From an uncultured Candidatus Berkelbacteria bacterium (GTDB lineage: Bacteria > Patescibacteriota > UBA1384 > UBA12157): a stretch of 40,766 bases of DNA. Shown one piece after another: positions 13,740 through 21,569 of this stretch; the stretch's first letter is position 1, and the number at the start of each line of letters is the position of its first letter. The notes below the pieces were generated by a model that did not search any database, was not told where the DNA came from, and saw only the letters and a program-made list of their open reading frames with translations. Where the stretch lies: the NCBI GenBank assembly GCA_903877885.1, contig CAIRFN010000010.1:1-40766 (forward strand). Reading direction: 5' to 3'. The position numbers and the translations under genes are program-made.

Positions 13740-14504
13740 ATGATCAATTTTCAATTATCAATTAATGAAGTTAAATCATTTATTTTAGATTTTTTGTTTC
13801 CCAAATATTGTGTTAATTGTAACCGAGAGATCAGCCAAACTGATAGCTGGGTTTGTTTAAGTTGCGCTCAAAAAATCGTACCAGTAGTCAGCCAGGTTTG
13901 TCCGGCCTGCGGCCGGTTAACCGAGAACGGGCGATATTGCCCAAAATGCTCGAAAGATAAATCCTTGATTGGAGTTATGGCTGCAGCTTATTTTGATGAA
14001 GGTCCGATTCGAGAAATGATCCATAATTTTAAGTACAACGGAGTACTGGAACTAGGCGATAGGTTAGCAGAGATGATGGTGGATAGTTTGAATAATGAAT
14101 TGAGAAGTATGAATCATGGTGAAAATAAAATACATAATTCATTATTCATGCTTCATGATTCTATTTTGACCTTCGTTCCTATGCATTGGCAAAGAAAAGC
14201 CAAGAGGGGATACAATCAAGCCGAAGTTTTAGCTCGAATTATTGGTCAGAAATTGAATATTGAGGTTTGCGAATTGCTAACAAAGCCAAAAAAGACGAAG
14301 CGGCAGGCCGAACTCTCGGGTAACAGCCGCCGGAAGAACCTACAAGGCACTTTTATTTTGAATGCTGATTGTTGCGTCAAAAATCGCGAAATTATTATAG
14401 TCGATGATGTCGTGACCACCGGCTCGACTTTAAATGAATGTGCCGCGGTTTTAAAAAAAGCCGGCGCCAAAAAAATTTGGGGACTTGTGATTTCGCGCGG
14501 CTGA
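13740..14504 (+). CDS. comFC: ComFC family phosphoribosyltransferase-like protein
   Basis: ComFC proteins take part in DNA uptake during natural transformation. An N-terminal zinc-finger region (about 20-75) has four Cys pairs (C-V-N-C, C-L-S-C, C-P-A-C, C-P-K-C). The phosphoribosyltransferase-like domain has R-G-Y-N-Q-A-E-V-L-A and the PRPP-loop motif I-I-I-V-D-D-V-V-T-T-G-S-T. At 254 residues it is about 20 longer than usual. The excess lies between the two halves (about residues 118-141), where an inverted repeat of 72 bp occupies the coding sequence in frame. No clear ribosome site precedes the ATG. With the PilB-like ATPase nearby it suggests DNA uptake capacity. Confidence 0.88.
   Translation: MINFQLSINEVKSFILDFLFPKYCVNCNREISQTDSWVCLSCAQKIVPVVSQVCPACGRLTENGRYCPKCSKDKSLIGVMAAAYFDEGPIREMIHNFKYNGVLELGDRLAEMMVDSLNNELRSMNHGENKIHNSLFMLHDSILTFVPMHWQRKAKRGYNQAEVLARIIGQKLNIEVCELLTKPKKTKRQAELSGNSRRKNLQGTFILNADCCVKNREIIIVDDVVTTGSTLNECAAVLKKAGAKKIWGLVISRG
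14090..14161. repeat. Inverted repeat embedded in frame in comFC
   Basis: GAATAATGAATT (14090-14101) pairs with AATTCATTATTC (14136-14147), and GAATCATG (14111-14118) with CATGATTC (14154-14161). The element is 72 bp, an exact multiple of three, and encodes residues with no counterpart in usual ComFC. A related string (GAATAATGAATCAT) occurs at 15442-15455 between genes. Confidence 0.6.
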
Positions 14505-14552
14505 AATCACGCGACTATTTTTTTCGTCAATTTTCAATTTTGACGATTTTTT
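14487..14552 (+). terminator. Terminator region after comFC
   Basis: GTGATTTC (14487-14494) pairs with GAAATCAC (14503-14510) over the stop codon, and CGTCAA (14525-14530) pairs with TTGACG (14540-14545), each followed by T-rich sequence. The second fits an intrinsic terminator better. Confidence 0.6.
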
Positions 14553-14633
14553 AATTTTTTTTGCGGTTTTTGGTTAATTTTGAGTAATTTTTATAAAAAG
14601 TGTCAATATAGACGGTCAAATAGGGTTTAAATC

Positions 14634-14667
14634 TTGACAATAATCGTTTTTTTAAGTACGTTGTCAA
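14634..14667 (+). promoter_or_regulatory. Promoter/operator of the second TrmB-like gene
   Basis: TTGACA (14634-14639) is a perfect -35, but the -10 at 17 bp (TACGTT, 14657-14662) is weak. TTGACAA (14634-14640) and TTGTCAA (14661-14667) form an inverted repeat spanning the promoter, a plausible autoregulatory operator. The predicted transcript would begin a few bases before the ATG. Confidence 0.4.
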
Positions 14668-14673
14668 TGAGAC

Positions 14674-15423
14674 ATGACAATAAAAAACGAAAAATTGATT
14701 GCTCCGCTGTTATTGGCCGGACTAAACGAAACCGAAGCTAAAATTTATTTAGCCTGTTTGGAAATGGGCCCGTCTTCGGCGTGGAATATTTTTAAAAAAA
14801 CCGGCGTCAAACGACCAACCTGTTACGCTTCTTTGGATAAATTGGTAGCCGATGAGATTGCTCACAAAAAATTCGATGGTGCCAGAAGTATCTTTTCAGT
14901 TATTACGCCAGCAAAATTACTAATGACTCTCGATTACCGCAAAAACCAGTTTCGCAAGGCTTTGCCTTTGTTTGCCGCTTTAAAATCAACAGCCGAAGAT
15001 AAACCCAGAGTTCAGGTTTTTGAAGGCCTTGATGGGATTCATCAAGCCTATATTTTAGGTTTAGATCAACCGGAAAACAGTGAAATTTTAGTTTTTGGTT
15101 CGGCCAGAATTTGGCAAGAAATTAATCAACAAGATAGTTTCTACACGGCCGAGCGAGTCAGTAAAAATATTACCTCTCGAGCCTTATTTGCCAATTTACC
15201 TCACAATCAATTGTTTGCCAAAATGGATCGGATGGAACTGCGCGAAACCCGTTATTTACCCCAAGAATATTTTGATCCTAAAACTGAAATTCAAGTTTTC
15301 GATAATACCGTGATTTATGTTACTTATTCGGAAACCGCGCCATACGCTACAGTGATTGAAAACCAGGCTATTGCCGCTGACATGCGCCAACAATTTGAAA
15401 TTTTGTGGAAATTATCACACTAG
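14674..15423 (+). CDS. TrmB family transcriptional regulator
   Basis: The 249-residue protein has an intact N-terminal winged helix (about 8-75): L-N-E-T-E-A-K-I-Y-L-A-C-L-E-M-G-P, then K-K-T-G-V-K-R-P-T-C-Y-A-S-L-D-K-L. The C-terminal domain (about 105-249) carries V-Q-V-F-E-G-L-D-G-I, as in sugar-responsive TrmB regulators. It is a full-length paralogue of the disrupted gene at 413-1168. No ribosome site precedes its ATG. It stands alone behind the comFC terminator, with an inverted repeat over its promoter, which suggests autoregulation. The effector is unknown; a sugar is possible given the glycan locus downstream. Confidence 0.8.
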   Translation: MTIKNEKLIAPLLLAGLNETEAKIYLACLEMGPSSAWNIFKKTGVKRPTCYASLDKLVADEIAHKKFDGARSIFSVITPAKLLMTLDYRKNQFRKALPLFAALKSTAEDKPRVQVFEGLDGIHQAYILGLDQPENSEILVFGSARIWQEINQQDSFYTAERVSKNITSRALFANLPHNQLFAKMDRMELRETRYLPQEYFDPKTEIQVFDNTVIYVTYSETAPYATVIENQAIAADMRQQFEILWKLSH

Positions 15424-15465
15424 AACAGAAGCATGTATTCAGAATAATGAATCATAACCGAATAA

Positions 15466-15501
15466 AAGGACAGTCCTTTAACGCGCTGAAGGACTGTCCT
15501 T
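15466..15501 (+). repeat. 36-bp hairpin repeat, copy 1
   Basis: AAGGACAGTCCTT and AAGGACTGTCCTT form a perfect 13-bp stem round a 10-nt loop. The whole unit recurs as its reverse complement, with one change, at 15781-15816. Confidence 0.8.
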
Positions 15502-15589
15502 AAATATTATGTTTCAGGTATCAATAATAATTTTTTATACTATATACATTATTCAAAATACTATATACTAACTATGTACTACTTTTTTT

Positions 15590-15743
15590 GGTCGCCATTG
15601 GCGGCCGTATTCCTGGCACAGACTGGGAATTAAAAAGAGTTCCGCCTTCTCGGCGGGAAGCCTGATTAGAACCAAAGGCATTGTTAAAAGATGCCAGCCG
15701 AAATGTCAGACAGTTTTAGAATATCCATTCGACCAATCAGACC
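15590..15743 (+). ncRNA. Candidate multi-branched structured RNA
   Basis: A closing helix is formed by GGTC (15590-15593) with GACC (15740-15743), then ATTGG (15597-15601) with CCAAT (15733-15737). CGGC (15602-15605) pairs with GCCG (15697-15700). Three hairpins lie inside: ATTCC/GGAAT (15609-15630), TTCCGCC/GGCGGGAA (15640-15659) and GGCAT/ATGCC (15677-15695). It is preceded by a T-run and flanked by the inverted hairpin repeats. It may be a small RNA or a riboswitch-like leader of the 15932 gene. I could not match it to a known class. Confidence 0.4.
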
Positions 15744-15780
15744 TATTTTGGTGTATGCAAATTGTAAAGAACTGAAATAA

Positions 15781-15816
15781 AAGGACAGTCTTTCAGCGCG
15801 TTAAAGGACTGTCCTT
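15781..15816 (-). repeat. 36-bp hairpin repeat, copy 2 (inverted)
   Basis: Reverse complement of 15466-15501 with a single difference (a wobble pair in the stem), including the 10-nt loop. Both copies follow AATAA and precede AA. Confidence 0.8.
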
Positions 15817-15931
15817 AAGTACTACAAGCTACCGTCTACTTTTCTCTTTTTTCTCTCTTCAAATTGACAAAAAGTTCTCAATCGCGTTTAATTAAATAAA
15901 GACTATATTCATTTAATGAGGGGTTATTTTT

Positions 15932-17146
15932 ATGGAAAGAAAAGCAAAAGAGATTTTAAGGGCAATTAATGTTGCCTTATGTTTTCCTAATCCTGTTTTT
16001 CAGGCTTTATTTTGGTATTCAATGAAAGGTTTAGATAAAGTTGCGCCGGATTTATCTGATAAGGCTAATTCTAAAGAAGAAATCAAGAAACATTTAGATC
16101 AAGCCATTGGTTGGTTTTTAAATCAACAGAAACAGCAAAAAGATCATGGCATTGCTAGTCGGGTGAGTTTTAGTCTTGGTAAAACCAAAATTGAAACTTC
16201 CTATCCGGAGGTAACTGGTTATATTATCACCACTTTTTGTGATTATTACGAATTATTTAAAACAGAAAAAGTACTCAAAACAGCTAAAGAAATGGCTGAT
16301 TTTGAACTCGGTCAACAATATGAAAATGGGGCTTTCCCTGGTGGTACAGTCGGTCATTCCTCTGGGCCAAGTGTTTTTAATTCGGCTCAAATTATCAACG
16401 GTTTGGTGAGAATTTATGAAGTGACTCATGATAAAAAATACTTGGAAGCGGCTAATCGAGCAACCGAGTGGATTGCCAGTGTTCAAGATGAAGATGGTTC
16501 TTGGACAAAAGCAAATTATATGGGAATGAAACGGGTTTATGATTCTAAAGTTGACCAATCCTTACTCGATGTTGATCGAGTTTTAAAAACCGATAAATAT
16601 CGGAAGGTGACCAAACATAATTTTGATTTTATTGCCAGTCAACAACAAGCCAATGGTTGGTTTGCTAATTGTGATAATTCTAAGGATAAAAATGAAACGC
16701 CGCTAACTCACACGATTGGTTATACGATTGAGGGTCTAATTTCTTGTTATCTGATGAATAACGAAAAACAAGTGTTGGAAATTTGCCAGAAAGCAGCTGA
16801 TGTCCTTCTGGCTAAATTTGAACAAGAGCCACATTTATTGCCGGGTCGGTTTGATAAAAACTGGGATATTGCTTCCAAGAGTAGTTGTATGACTGGAAAC
16901 GCCCAGATTGCGATGTGTTGGATTAAACTTTATCATGTAACTAGGAATGAACAATATTTGACTGCGGCTAAAGGTATGATTAACTGTTTGATGAACACCC
17001 AAATCGTGTCCAAATTTGCCAATATTAACGGTGCTGTACCAAGCTCTTACCCGTTTTGGGGTGAGTACAACGCTTATACGATTAACAGCTGGGGCGTCAA
17101 GTATTTTTGCGATGCCATGATGCTGGAATACAAAAATAGTATCTAG
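15932..17146 (+). CDS. Predicted (alpha/alpha)-toroid carbohydrate-active protein
   Basis: The 404-residue protein appears to be all helical with repeated pairs of helices. Each has aromatic or glycine turn motifs such as G-A-F-P-G-G, D-G-S-W, A-N-G-W-F-A-N-C and Y-P-E-V-T-G-Y. This is typical of the (alpha/alpha)6 barrel of polysaccharide lyases, unsaturated glucuronyl hydrolases and the C-terminal domain of glucuronyl C5-epimerases. No signal peptide is seen. It opens the glycan locus and precedes the uronic-acid synthesis genes, so a role in modifying a uronate-containing chain is reasonable but unproven. The last codons (A-A-T-A-G-T, ATC, TAG) lie within an arm of the intergenic repeat. 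Confidence 0.55.
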   Translation: MERKAKEILRAINVALCFPNPVFQALFWYSMKGLDKVAPDLSDKANSKEEIKKHLDQAIGWFLNQQKQQKDHGIASRVSFSLGKTKIETSYPEVTGYIITTFCDYYELFKTEKVLKTAKEMADFELGQQYENGAFPGGTVGHSSGPSVFNSAQIINGLVRIYEVTHDKKYLEAANRATEWIASVQDEDGSWTKANYMGMKRVYDSKVDQSLLDVDRVLKTDKYRKVTKHNFDFIASQQQANGWFANCDNSKDKNETPLTHTIGYTIEGLISCYLMNNEKQVLEICQKAADVLLAKFEQEPHLLPGRFDKNWDIASKSSCMTGNAQIAMCWIKLYHVTRNEQYLTAAKGMINCLMNTQIVSKFANINGAVPSSYPFWGEYNAYTINSWGVKYFCDAMMLEYKNSI

Positions 17147-17226
17147 TATTTTGTAGTTAGTATTTTGTATGGAACAAAATAAAAATTCCCATACCAGATA
17201 CTTGCTGCCAGATACTAAATACTAAC
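17138..17226. repeat. Intergenic TAGTA-type inverted repeat, copy 3
   Basis: Arm 17138-17175 (AGTATCTAGTATTTTGTAGT onward) is opposed by 17192-17226 (ATACCAGATACTTG, then GATACTAAATACTAAC). The left arm supplies the end and stop codon of the preceding gene. The right arm ends just before the AAGGAG of the next. Confidence 0.65.
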
Positions 17227-17238
17227 TTAAGGAGTCTT

Positions 17239-18552
17239 ATGCCTACAAAAAAAATTACAGACAAAAAAACAAAAATTGCCGTGGTCGGAATTGGTTATGT
17301 CGGTTTGCCGGTGGCCCTACTTTTTGCCAAAGCTGGTTACGATGTCGTCGGTCTTGATGTTGACGAAGATCGGGTCGCTCGAATTATGACTGGTGAAAAC
17401 CCAATCAAGGGTCGCGAACCAGGTATGGACGAATTGGTCAAAAATGTAGTTAAAACCAAAAAATTTATTGCCACGACTGATGCGACAAAACTGGCCGATC
17501 GCGATATGATTATGGTAGCAGTCCAAACTCCAGTCGAAGAAGATCATTCGCCGCGTTATGAAGCTTTACGTGCGGCGCTTAAATCGATTGCTCGCCATAT
17601 GAAACGCGGGGCGCAAATTGTAATCGAATCGACAATTGCTCCCACAACCATGGAAAAAGTCGTTCGGCCGGCCGTGGAACACGAAAACGGATATGACTTG
17701 AACAAAGATTATTTATTAGCTAACTGTCCGGAACGGGTGATGCCCGGCCGTTTAATCTATAATTTGACTCATTACGACCGTTTGGTTGGCGCCTATAATA
17801 AAAAAGCTGGCGACAATGTCAAAGCGCTCTACGAAAAAGTTCTTGGTATCAAAGTCGATATTACTGACCCATTGACTGCTGAAATTGTTAAAACTGGCGA
17901 AAATACTTATCGCGATGTTCAGATTGCCTTTGCCAATGAAATGGCTCTTTTGTCTGAAGCCTATGGCGCTAATGTTTGGAAAGTGCGCGAACTTTTGAAT
18001 AAATGTCCAGGGCGAAATATGCACTATCCTGGTGCTGGCGTTGGTGGTCATTGTATTCCAAAAGACAGTTGGCTTTTGATTCACGGGGCGAAAGATTCGA
18101 TTTCAACCAAACTAATTCCGCTGGCGCGCTCGATTAATAATTTTATGCCGCATCATATGTATGATTTGTTGGCCATGGCTGCGCGTCAAATTGACGTAAA
18201 GGTTGAGGATCTTAAAGTGGTGGTTTTAGGCTTTGCCTATGACGCCAATTCTGACGATACCAGAAACACACCAACAACTGATCTGATTGAAATTTTAGCC
18301 CAAAATAAGGTTAAATATACGATTCAAGATCCATATGTTGATGAATATAAAACTGATTTAAAGAAAGATTTGAAAGATGCTGATGCGATAATTTTGATGG
18401 CCGCTCACGATGAATATGCTAAGACTGGCTTAAAAGGTTTACGCGAAATGATTAAAACTAAAACACCGATTTTAGTCGATGGTCGTAATTTGTTTGATAA
18501 GCAAAAAGCGGAAAAAGAAGGTTTTATCTACAAAGGCGTGGGAAATATCTAG
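17239..18552 (+). CDS. wbpA: UDP-N-acetylglucosamine/mannosamine 6-dehydrogenase (WbpA/WecC type)
   Basis: The enzyme oxidises C6 of a UDP-N-acetylhexosamine to the uronic acid with NAD+. The 437-residue product has the UDP-glucose/GDP-mannose dehydrogenase architecture. The Rossmann start is A-V-V-G-I-G-Y-V-G-L-P, the central domain follows, and the catalytic cysteine sits in G-V-G-G-H-C-I-P-K-D (near residue 272). A C-terminal UDP-binding domain completes it (T-P-T-T-D-L-I-E-I-L). AAGGAG precedes the ATG. The next three genes are WbpB, WbpD and WbpE homologues, which supports UDP-GlcNAc as substrate and the WbpA label. ManNAc (WecC) remains possible. Confidence 0.85.
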   Translation: MPTKKITDKKTKIAVVGIGYVGLPVALLFAKAGYDVVGLDVDEDRVARIMTGENPIKGREPGMDELVKNVVKTKKFIATTDATKLADRDMIMVAVQTPVEEDHSPRYEALRAALKSIARHMKRGAQIVIESTIAPTTMEKVVRPAVEHENGYDLNKDYLLANCPERVMPGRLIYNLTHYDRLVGAYNKKAGDNVKALYEKVLGIKVDITDPLTAEIVKTGENTYRDVQIAFANEMALLSEAYGANVWKVRELLNKCPGRNMHYPGAGVGGHCIPKDSWLLIHGAKDSISTKLIPLARSINNFMPHHMYDLLAMAARQIDVKVEDLKVVVLGFAYDANSDDTRNTPTTDLIEILAQNKVKYTIQDPYVDEYKTDLKKDLKDADAIILMAAHDEYAKTGLKGLREMIKTKTPILVDGRNLFDKQKAEKEGFIYKGVGNI

Positions 18553-18609
18553 TTTGACAAACGGGCGAGGATTTGGGAAATTAGAAGAAATAACAATAAA
18601 GGAGCTTAT

Positions 18610-19581
18610 ATGAATGCAGCGGTAATTGGCGTTGGAAATATGGGTAAACATCATGCCCGAAACTATAGTGAACTACCAGATGTGAATTTAGTGGCCGTGG
18701 CTGATTTGAACGCCGAAATTGGCGAGGCGGTCGCCACTTCTTGCAAATGCAAATATTATTCTAGTTATGAAGAAATGCTGGAAAAAGAGAAAATTGAGGT
18801 TGTGACGATTGCGGTTCCAACCAGATTTCATAAAGATGTGGCTATGGCTTGCATTGCCAAAGGTATCAACATTCTTCTAGAGAAACCGATTGCTGGTACA
18901 GTCGCTGAAGCCGAAGAAATCGTTAAAGCGGCTAAGGCTAAGAAAGTTAAATTTACGGTTGGCCATATTGAACGTTTTAACCCGGCGGTGATTAAACTGA
19001 AAGAATTGGTGGATAAGGGTGAACTCGGGGAAATTGTGGCGATTTCCAATACCCGAATTGGGCCAATGCCAAATCAGATCAAAGATGCGAATGTGGTGGT
19101 GGATATTGGCGTTCATGACATTGATTTAATTAACTGGTTTTATGGTGAACTGCCGACCGAGATTGTGGCCGCCGGCGGTAATGCTTTGAATAAAACTTTG
19201 CAAGATTATGCCGAAATTTTTCTTAAATACGGTAATAAGGTTGGCGCGGTCAAAGTTAACTGGATTACGCCAGTTAAAGTTAGAAAAATGAATATTTGCG
19301 GTACCAAAGCTTATGCTGAACTAAATTTTATTACCCAAGAGTTGGCGGTTTATGAATCAGATTATTCTTTGGAATATGATAGTTTTGGTGAATATGTGAT
19401 TAAATTTGGTGAGCCGAAAGATGCTAAAATTGTCGAAGTTAATAATGTTGAACCACTCCAAGCGGAAATAATGTCGTTTATCAAAGCGATTAAAGACGAT
19501 TCGCGACCGGTGGTGACGGCTGAAGAAGCGATTAACGCTCTGGATGTGGCGATTAAAGTAGATGAGATAATTAGAAAGTAA
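18610..19581 (+). CDS. wbpB: Gfo/Idh/MocA oxidoreductase, WbpB-like
   Basis: WbpB oxidises the 3-hydroxyl of UDP-GlcNAcA to the 3-keto sugar. The 323-residue product has an N-terminal Rossmann fold (V-I-G-V-G-N-M-G-K-H-H-A), the family motif L-L-E-K-P-I-A-G-T (near residue 95) and G-H-I-E-R-F-N-P just after. The C-terminal substrate domain includes D-I-G-V-H-D-I-D-L. AAAGGAG lies before the ATG. It is 8 nt upstream of the WbpD-like gene, and the gene order A-B-D-E is as expected for this pathway. Confidence 0.82.
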   Translation: MNAAVIGVGNMGKHHARNYSELPDVNLVAVADLNAEIGEAVATSCKCKYYSSYEEMLEKEKIEVVTIAVPTRFHKDVAMACIAKGINILLEKPIAGTVAEAEEIVKAAKAKKVKFTVGHIERFNPAVIKLKELVDKGELGEIVAISNTRIGPMPNQIKDANVVVDIGVHDIDLINWFYGELPTEIVAAGGNALNKTLQDYAEIFLKYGNKVGAVKVNWITPVKVRKMNICGTKAYAELNFITQELAVYESDYSLEYDSFGEYVIKFGEPKDAKIVEVNNVEPLQAEIMSFIKAIKDDSRPVVTAEEAINALDVAIKVDEIIRK

Positions 19582-19589
19582 GGAGAAAT

Positions 19590-20198
19590 ATGGCTGATTA
19601 TTTTGTTCATGATACGGCTAATATTGAAGATAATGTTGAAATTGGCGAAGGCTCAAAAATTTGGGCTTATTCCCATATTCGCAAGGATTCCAAGATCGGT
19701 AAAAACTGCATAATTGCAGAAGGCGTATTTATTGATGAAAAGTCAATTATCGGCGAAAACTGCAAGATACAGAATCACGCCATTGTTTATCATCAAGCCA
19801 TTCTCGAAGGCGGGGTTTTTATTGGTCCAAATGTTTGCTTTACTAATGATAAGCAACCGCGGGCGATTAATCCTGATGGAACATTGAAATCAGCGGATGA
19901 TTGGACGGCTTCAGAAATCAAAATCGGTACTGGCGCGGCCATTGGCGGTCATTCTTGTATCACCCCTGGTGTGACGATTGGAAAATGGGCGATGGCTGGC
20001 TCTGGTTCAGTGATCACTAAAGATATTCCCGACTATGGTTTAGTTTATGGCAACCCGGCGCGACTTCATGGCTTTGTCTGTGCTTGCGGTAAAAAACTTG
20101 TTGAAGTCGAATCTGAAGAAGGCGACAGTGTTACCTTAAAATGTGCCTGTGGCGAAAAAATTGAGATTAAAAAAGAAGATTGGAATAAAAAAGTATAA
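19590..20198 (+). CDS. wbpD: Left-handed beta-helix N-acetyltransferase, WbpD-like
   Basis: WbpD acetylates the 3-amino group of UDP-GlcNAc3NA with acetyl-CoA. The 202-residue protein shows hexapeptide repeats (I-G-E-G-S-K-I, I-G-K-N-C-I-I, I-G-E-N-C-K-I and others) over about residues 12-150, and a G-G-H-S-C-I-T-P segment. A short C-terminal extension carries two C-A-C-G motifs (near 168 and 190), which could bind zinc as in related acetyltransferases. It follows the WbpB-like gene by 8 nt and precedes the aminotransferase by 33 nt. Confidence 0.82.
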   Translation: MADYFVHDTANIEDNVEIGEGSKIWAYSHIRKDSKIGKNCIIAEGVFIDEKSIIGENCKIQNHAIVYHQAILEGGVFIGPNVCFTNDKQPRAINPDGTLKSADDWTASEIKIGTGAAIGGHSCITPGVTIGKWAMAGSGSVITKDIPDYGLVYGNPARLHGFVCACGKKLVEVESEEGDSVTLKCACGEKIEIKKEDWNKKV

Positions 20199-20231
20199 AT
20201 AAATCTTTAAATTATTCGGAAAGGAACCTAA

Positions 20232-21323
20232 ATGAAAATTAACATTGCAGCTCCTCAAATTGGACAAGAGGAAAAAGACGCGGTGATGGAAGTGATGAAT
20301 TCGGGAATGTTGGCTCAAGGGCCAAAAGTTTTGCAGTTTGAAGAAGATTTCGCCAAATTTATTGGCACAAAGTATGCGATTGCCACATCTAACGGTACAA
20401 CTGCTTTGGAAGTGGCGCTTCGCGCCCATGGAATCACCGAGGGTGATGAAGTAATTACCACACCGTTTACTTTTATTGCTTCGGCTAATGCTGTCCTTTA
20501 CACTGGCGCCCGCCCAGTTTTCGTTGACATCAAAGATGATTTTTTAATTGATCCAGATTTAATTGAAGCGGCGATCACACCAAAAACCAAAGCCATTTTG
20601 CCAGTTCATTTGTATGGTTCGGCTTGCGATATGACTAAAATTATGGCGATTGCCCAAAAACATGGTTTGGTGGTAATTGAAGACGCTTGTCAATCACATG
20701 GTTCCGAGTGGCAAGGCCAAAAAACCGGTTCTTTTGGCACTGGTTGTTTTTCCTTATATCCAACTAAAAATATGACTGTGGGCGAAGGTGGCATGATTAC
20801 TACTAATGATCAACCGGCTTACGAAAAATCCTTGTTACTTCGCGCTCATGGTTCAAAAGTCCGTTATTACCACGATATTCTTGGTTATAACTACCGTATG
20901 ACTGATTTGGAAGGTGCGATTGGAATTGAACAATTGAAGAAATTGCCAAAATTCAATGCCGCTCGCCAAAAAAATGCCGCTTACTTAAACGAAGAACTGG
21001 GCAAAATTAAAGGTATTATTGTTCAGGTTGCTCCAGAAGGCGTGACACATGTCTATCATCAATACACGATTCGGATTACCCCTGATTTTGGTTTGACCCG
21101 CGATGAAGTTTTGGCCAAATTAACTGAAGCGTCCATTGGAACTGCCGTTTTTTATCCGTTGCCTTTGAATCGCCAAAAAGTTTATGAAGATTTAGGTTAT
21201 AAACCAAACACACCAATTGCCGATGATTTGACTGCTCAAGTTTTGTCCTTACCAGTTCACCCAGGACTAAAACAAGAAGATTTGGAATATATTGTTAAGA
21301 CCTTCCAGGAAATGGCAAAGTAA
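20232..21323 (+). CDS. wbpE: DegT/DnrJ/EryC1/StrS aminotransferase, WbpE-like
   Basis: WbpE uses PLP and glutamate to convert the 3-keto uronic acid to the 3-amino sugar. The 363-residue product has the family features: S-N-G-T-T-A-L-E-V-A-L (cofactor phosphate site), P-F-T-F-I-A-S-A-N-A, E-D-A-C-Q-S-H-G-S, and the PLP lysine in L-Y-P-T-K-N-M-T (near residue 179). G-Y-N-Y-R-M-T-D-L-E follows. AAGGAACC precedes the ATG. With the three upstream genes it completes the route to UDP-2,3-diacetamido-2,3-dideoxy-glucuronic acid. A terminator follows its stop. Confidence 0.85.
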   Translation: MKINIAAPQIGQEEKDAVMEVMNSGMLAQGPKVLQFEEDFAKFIGTKYAIATSNGTTALEVALRAHGITEGDEVITTPFTFIASANAVLYTGARPVFVDIKDDFLIDPDLIEAAITPKTKAILPVHLYGSACDMTKIMAIAQKHGLVVIEDACQSHGSEWQGQKTGSFGTGCFSLYPTKNMTVGEGGMITTNDQPAYEKSLLLRAHGSKVRYYHDILGYNYRMTDLEGAIGIEQLKKLPKFNAARQKNAAYLNEELGKIKGIIVQVAPEGVTHVYHQYTIRITPDFGLTRDEVLAKLTEASIGTAVFYPLPLNRQKVYEDLGYKPNTPIADDLTAQVLSLPVHPGLKQEDLEYIVKTFQEMAK

Positions 21324-21343
21324 AATAGATGTCATCATTAAAG

Positions 21344-21369
21344 AAAATAGCTCCGTAAGGGGCTATTTT
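21344..21369. terminator. Bidirectional terminator after wbpE
   Basis: AAAATAGCTCC (21344-21354) pairs with GGGGCTATTTT (21359-21369, one wobble) round a GTAA tetraloop. The right arm includes the stop codon of the opposing zinc-ribbon gene. Confidence 0.8.
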
Positions 21370-21554
21370 TCGTTCTTTTTTTCTTTTTTAATTTTTTGTT
21401 TTTTACCGCAAACATGGCAATATTTTGTCCCAGGTACTAGTTGTTTACCGCACTCACAGTTTATGAATGCTAGTGGTTCCATTTTGGTTCCGCAAATTGA
21501 ACAAAAATTGCTGGAGTCCGAACCGAATCCGATACATTTAGGGCATTTTTGCAT
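21363..21554 (-). CDS. Small double zinc-ribbon protein (63 aa)
   Basis: Four Cys pairs are visible: C-P-K-C (about 4-7), C-S-I-C (18-21), C-E-C (near 34) and C-H-V-C (47-50), giving two zinc-ribbon knuckles. A Lys/Glu-rich tail follows (K-K-Q-K-I-K-K-E-K-K). AGGAGG lies upstream of the ATG. Function is unknown; small zinc ribbons often bind nucleic acid or protein. It lies 15 nt downstream of the PIN gene on the same strand, so the three minus-strand genes may be one transcript. Confidence 0.6.
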   Translation of the reverse strand: MQKCPKCIGFGSDSSNFCSICGTKMEPLAFINCECGKQLVPGTKYCHVCGKKQKIKKEKKNEK

Positions 21555-21569
21555 GACACCTCCTTAGTT

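Larger units (their letters stand above)
15424..15931 (+). other. 508-bp non-coding gap with repeats and a candidate RNA
   Basis: No credible ORF occurs here. The gap contains two inverted copies of a 36-bp hairpin (15466-15501 and 15781-15816), an A+T-rich ATACTATATACTAAC stretch (15538-15585) related to the intergenic repeat family, and the structured segment at 15590-15743. The final part (15817-15931) is A+T-rich leader; the next gene has GAGGGG before its ATG. Confidence 0.6.

Noticed and set aside
15661-15700. TPP-riboswitch-like words (CCTGATTAGAACC, ATGCCAGCCGAA)
   Set aside because: The elements are in the wrong order, the paired CTGAGA element is missing, and the downstream gene is not a thiamin gene.
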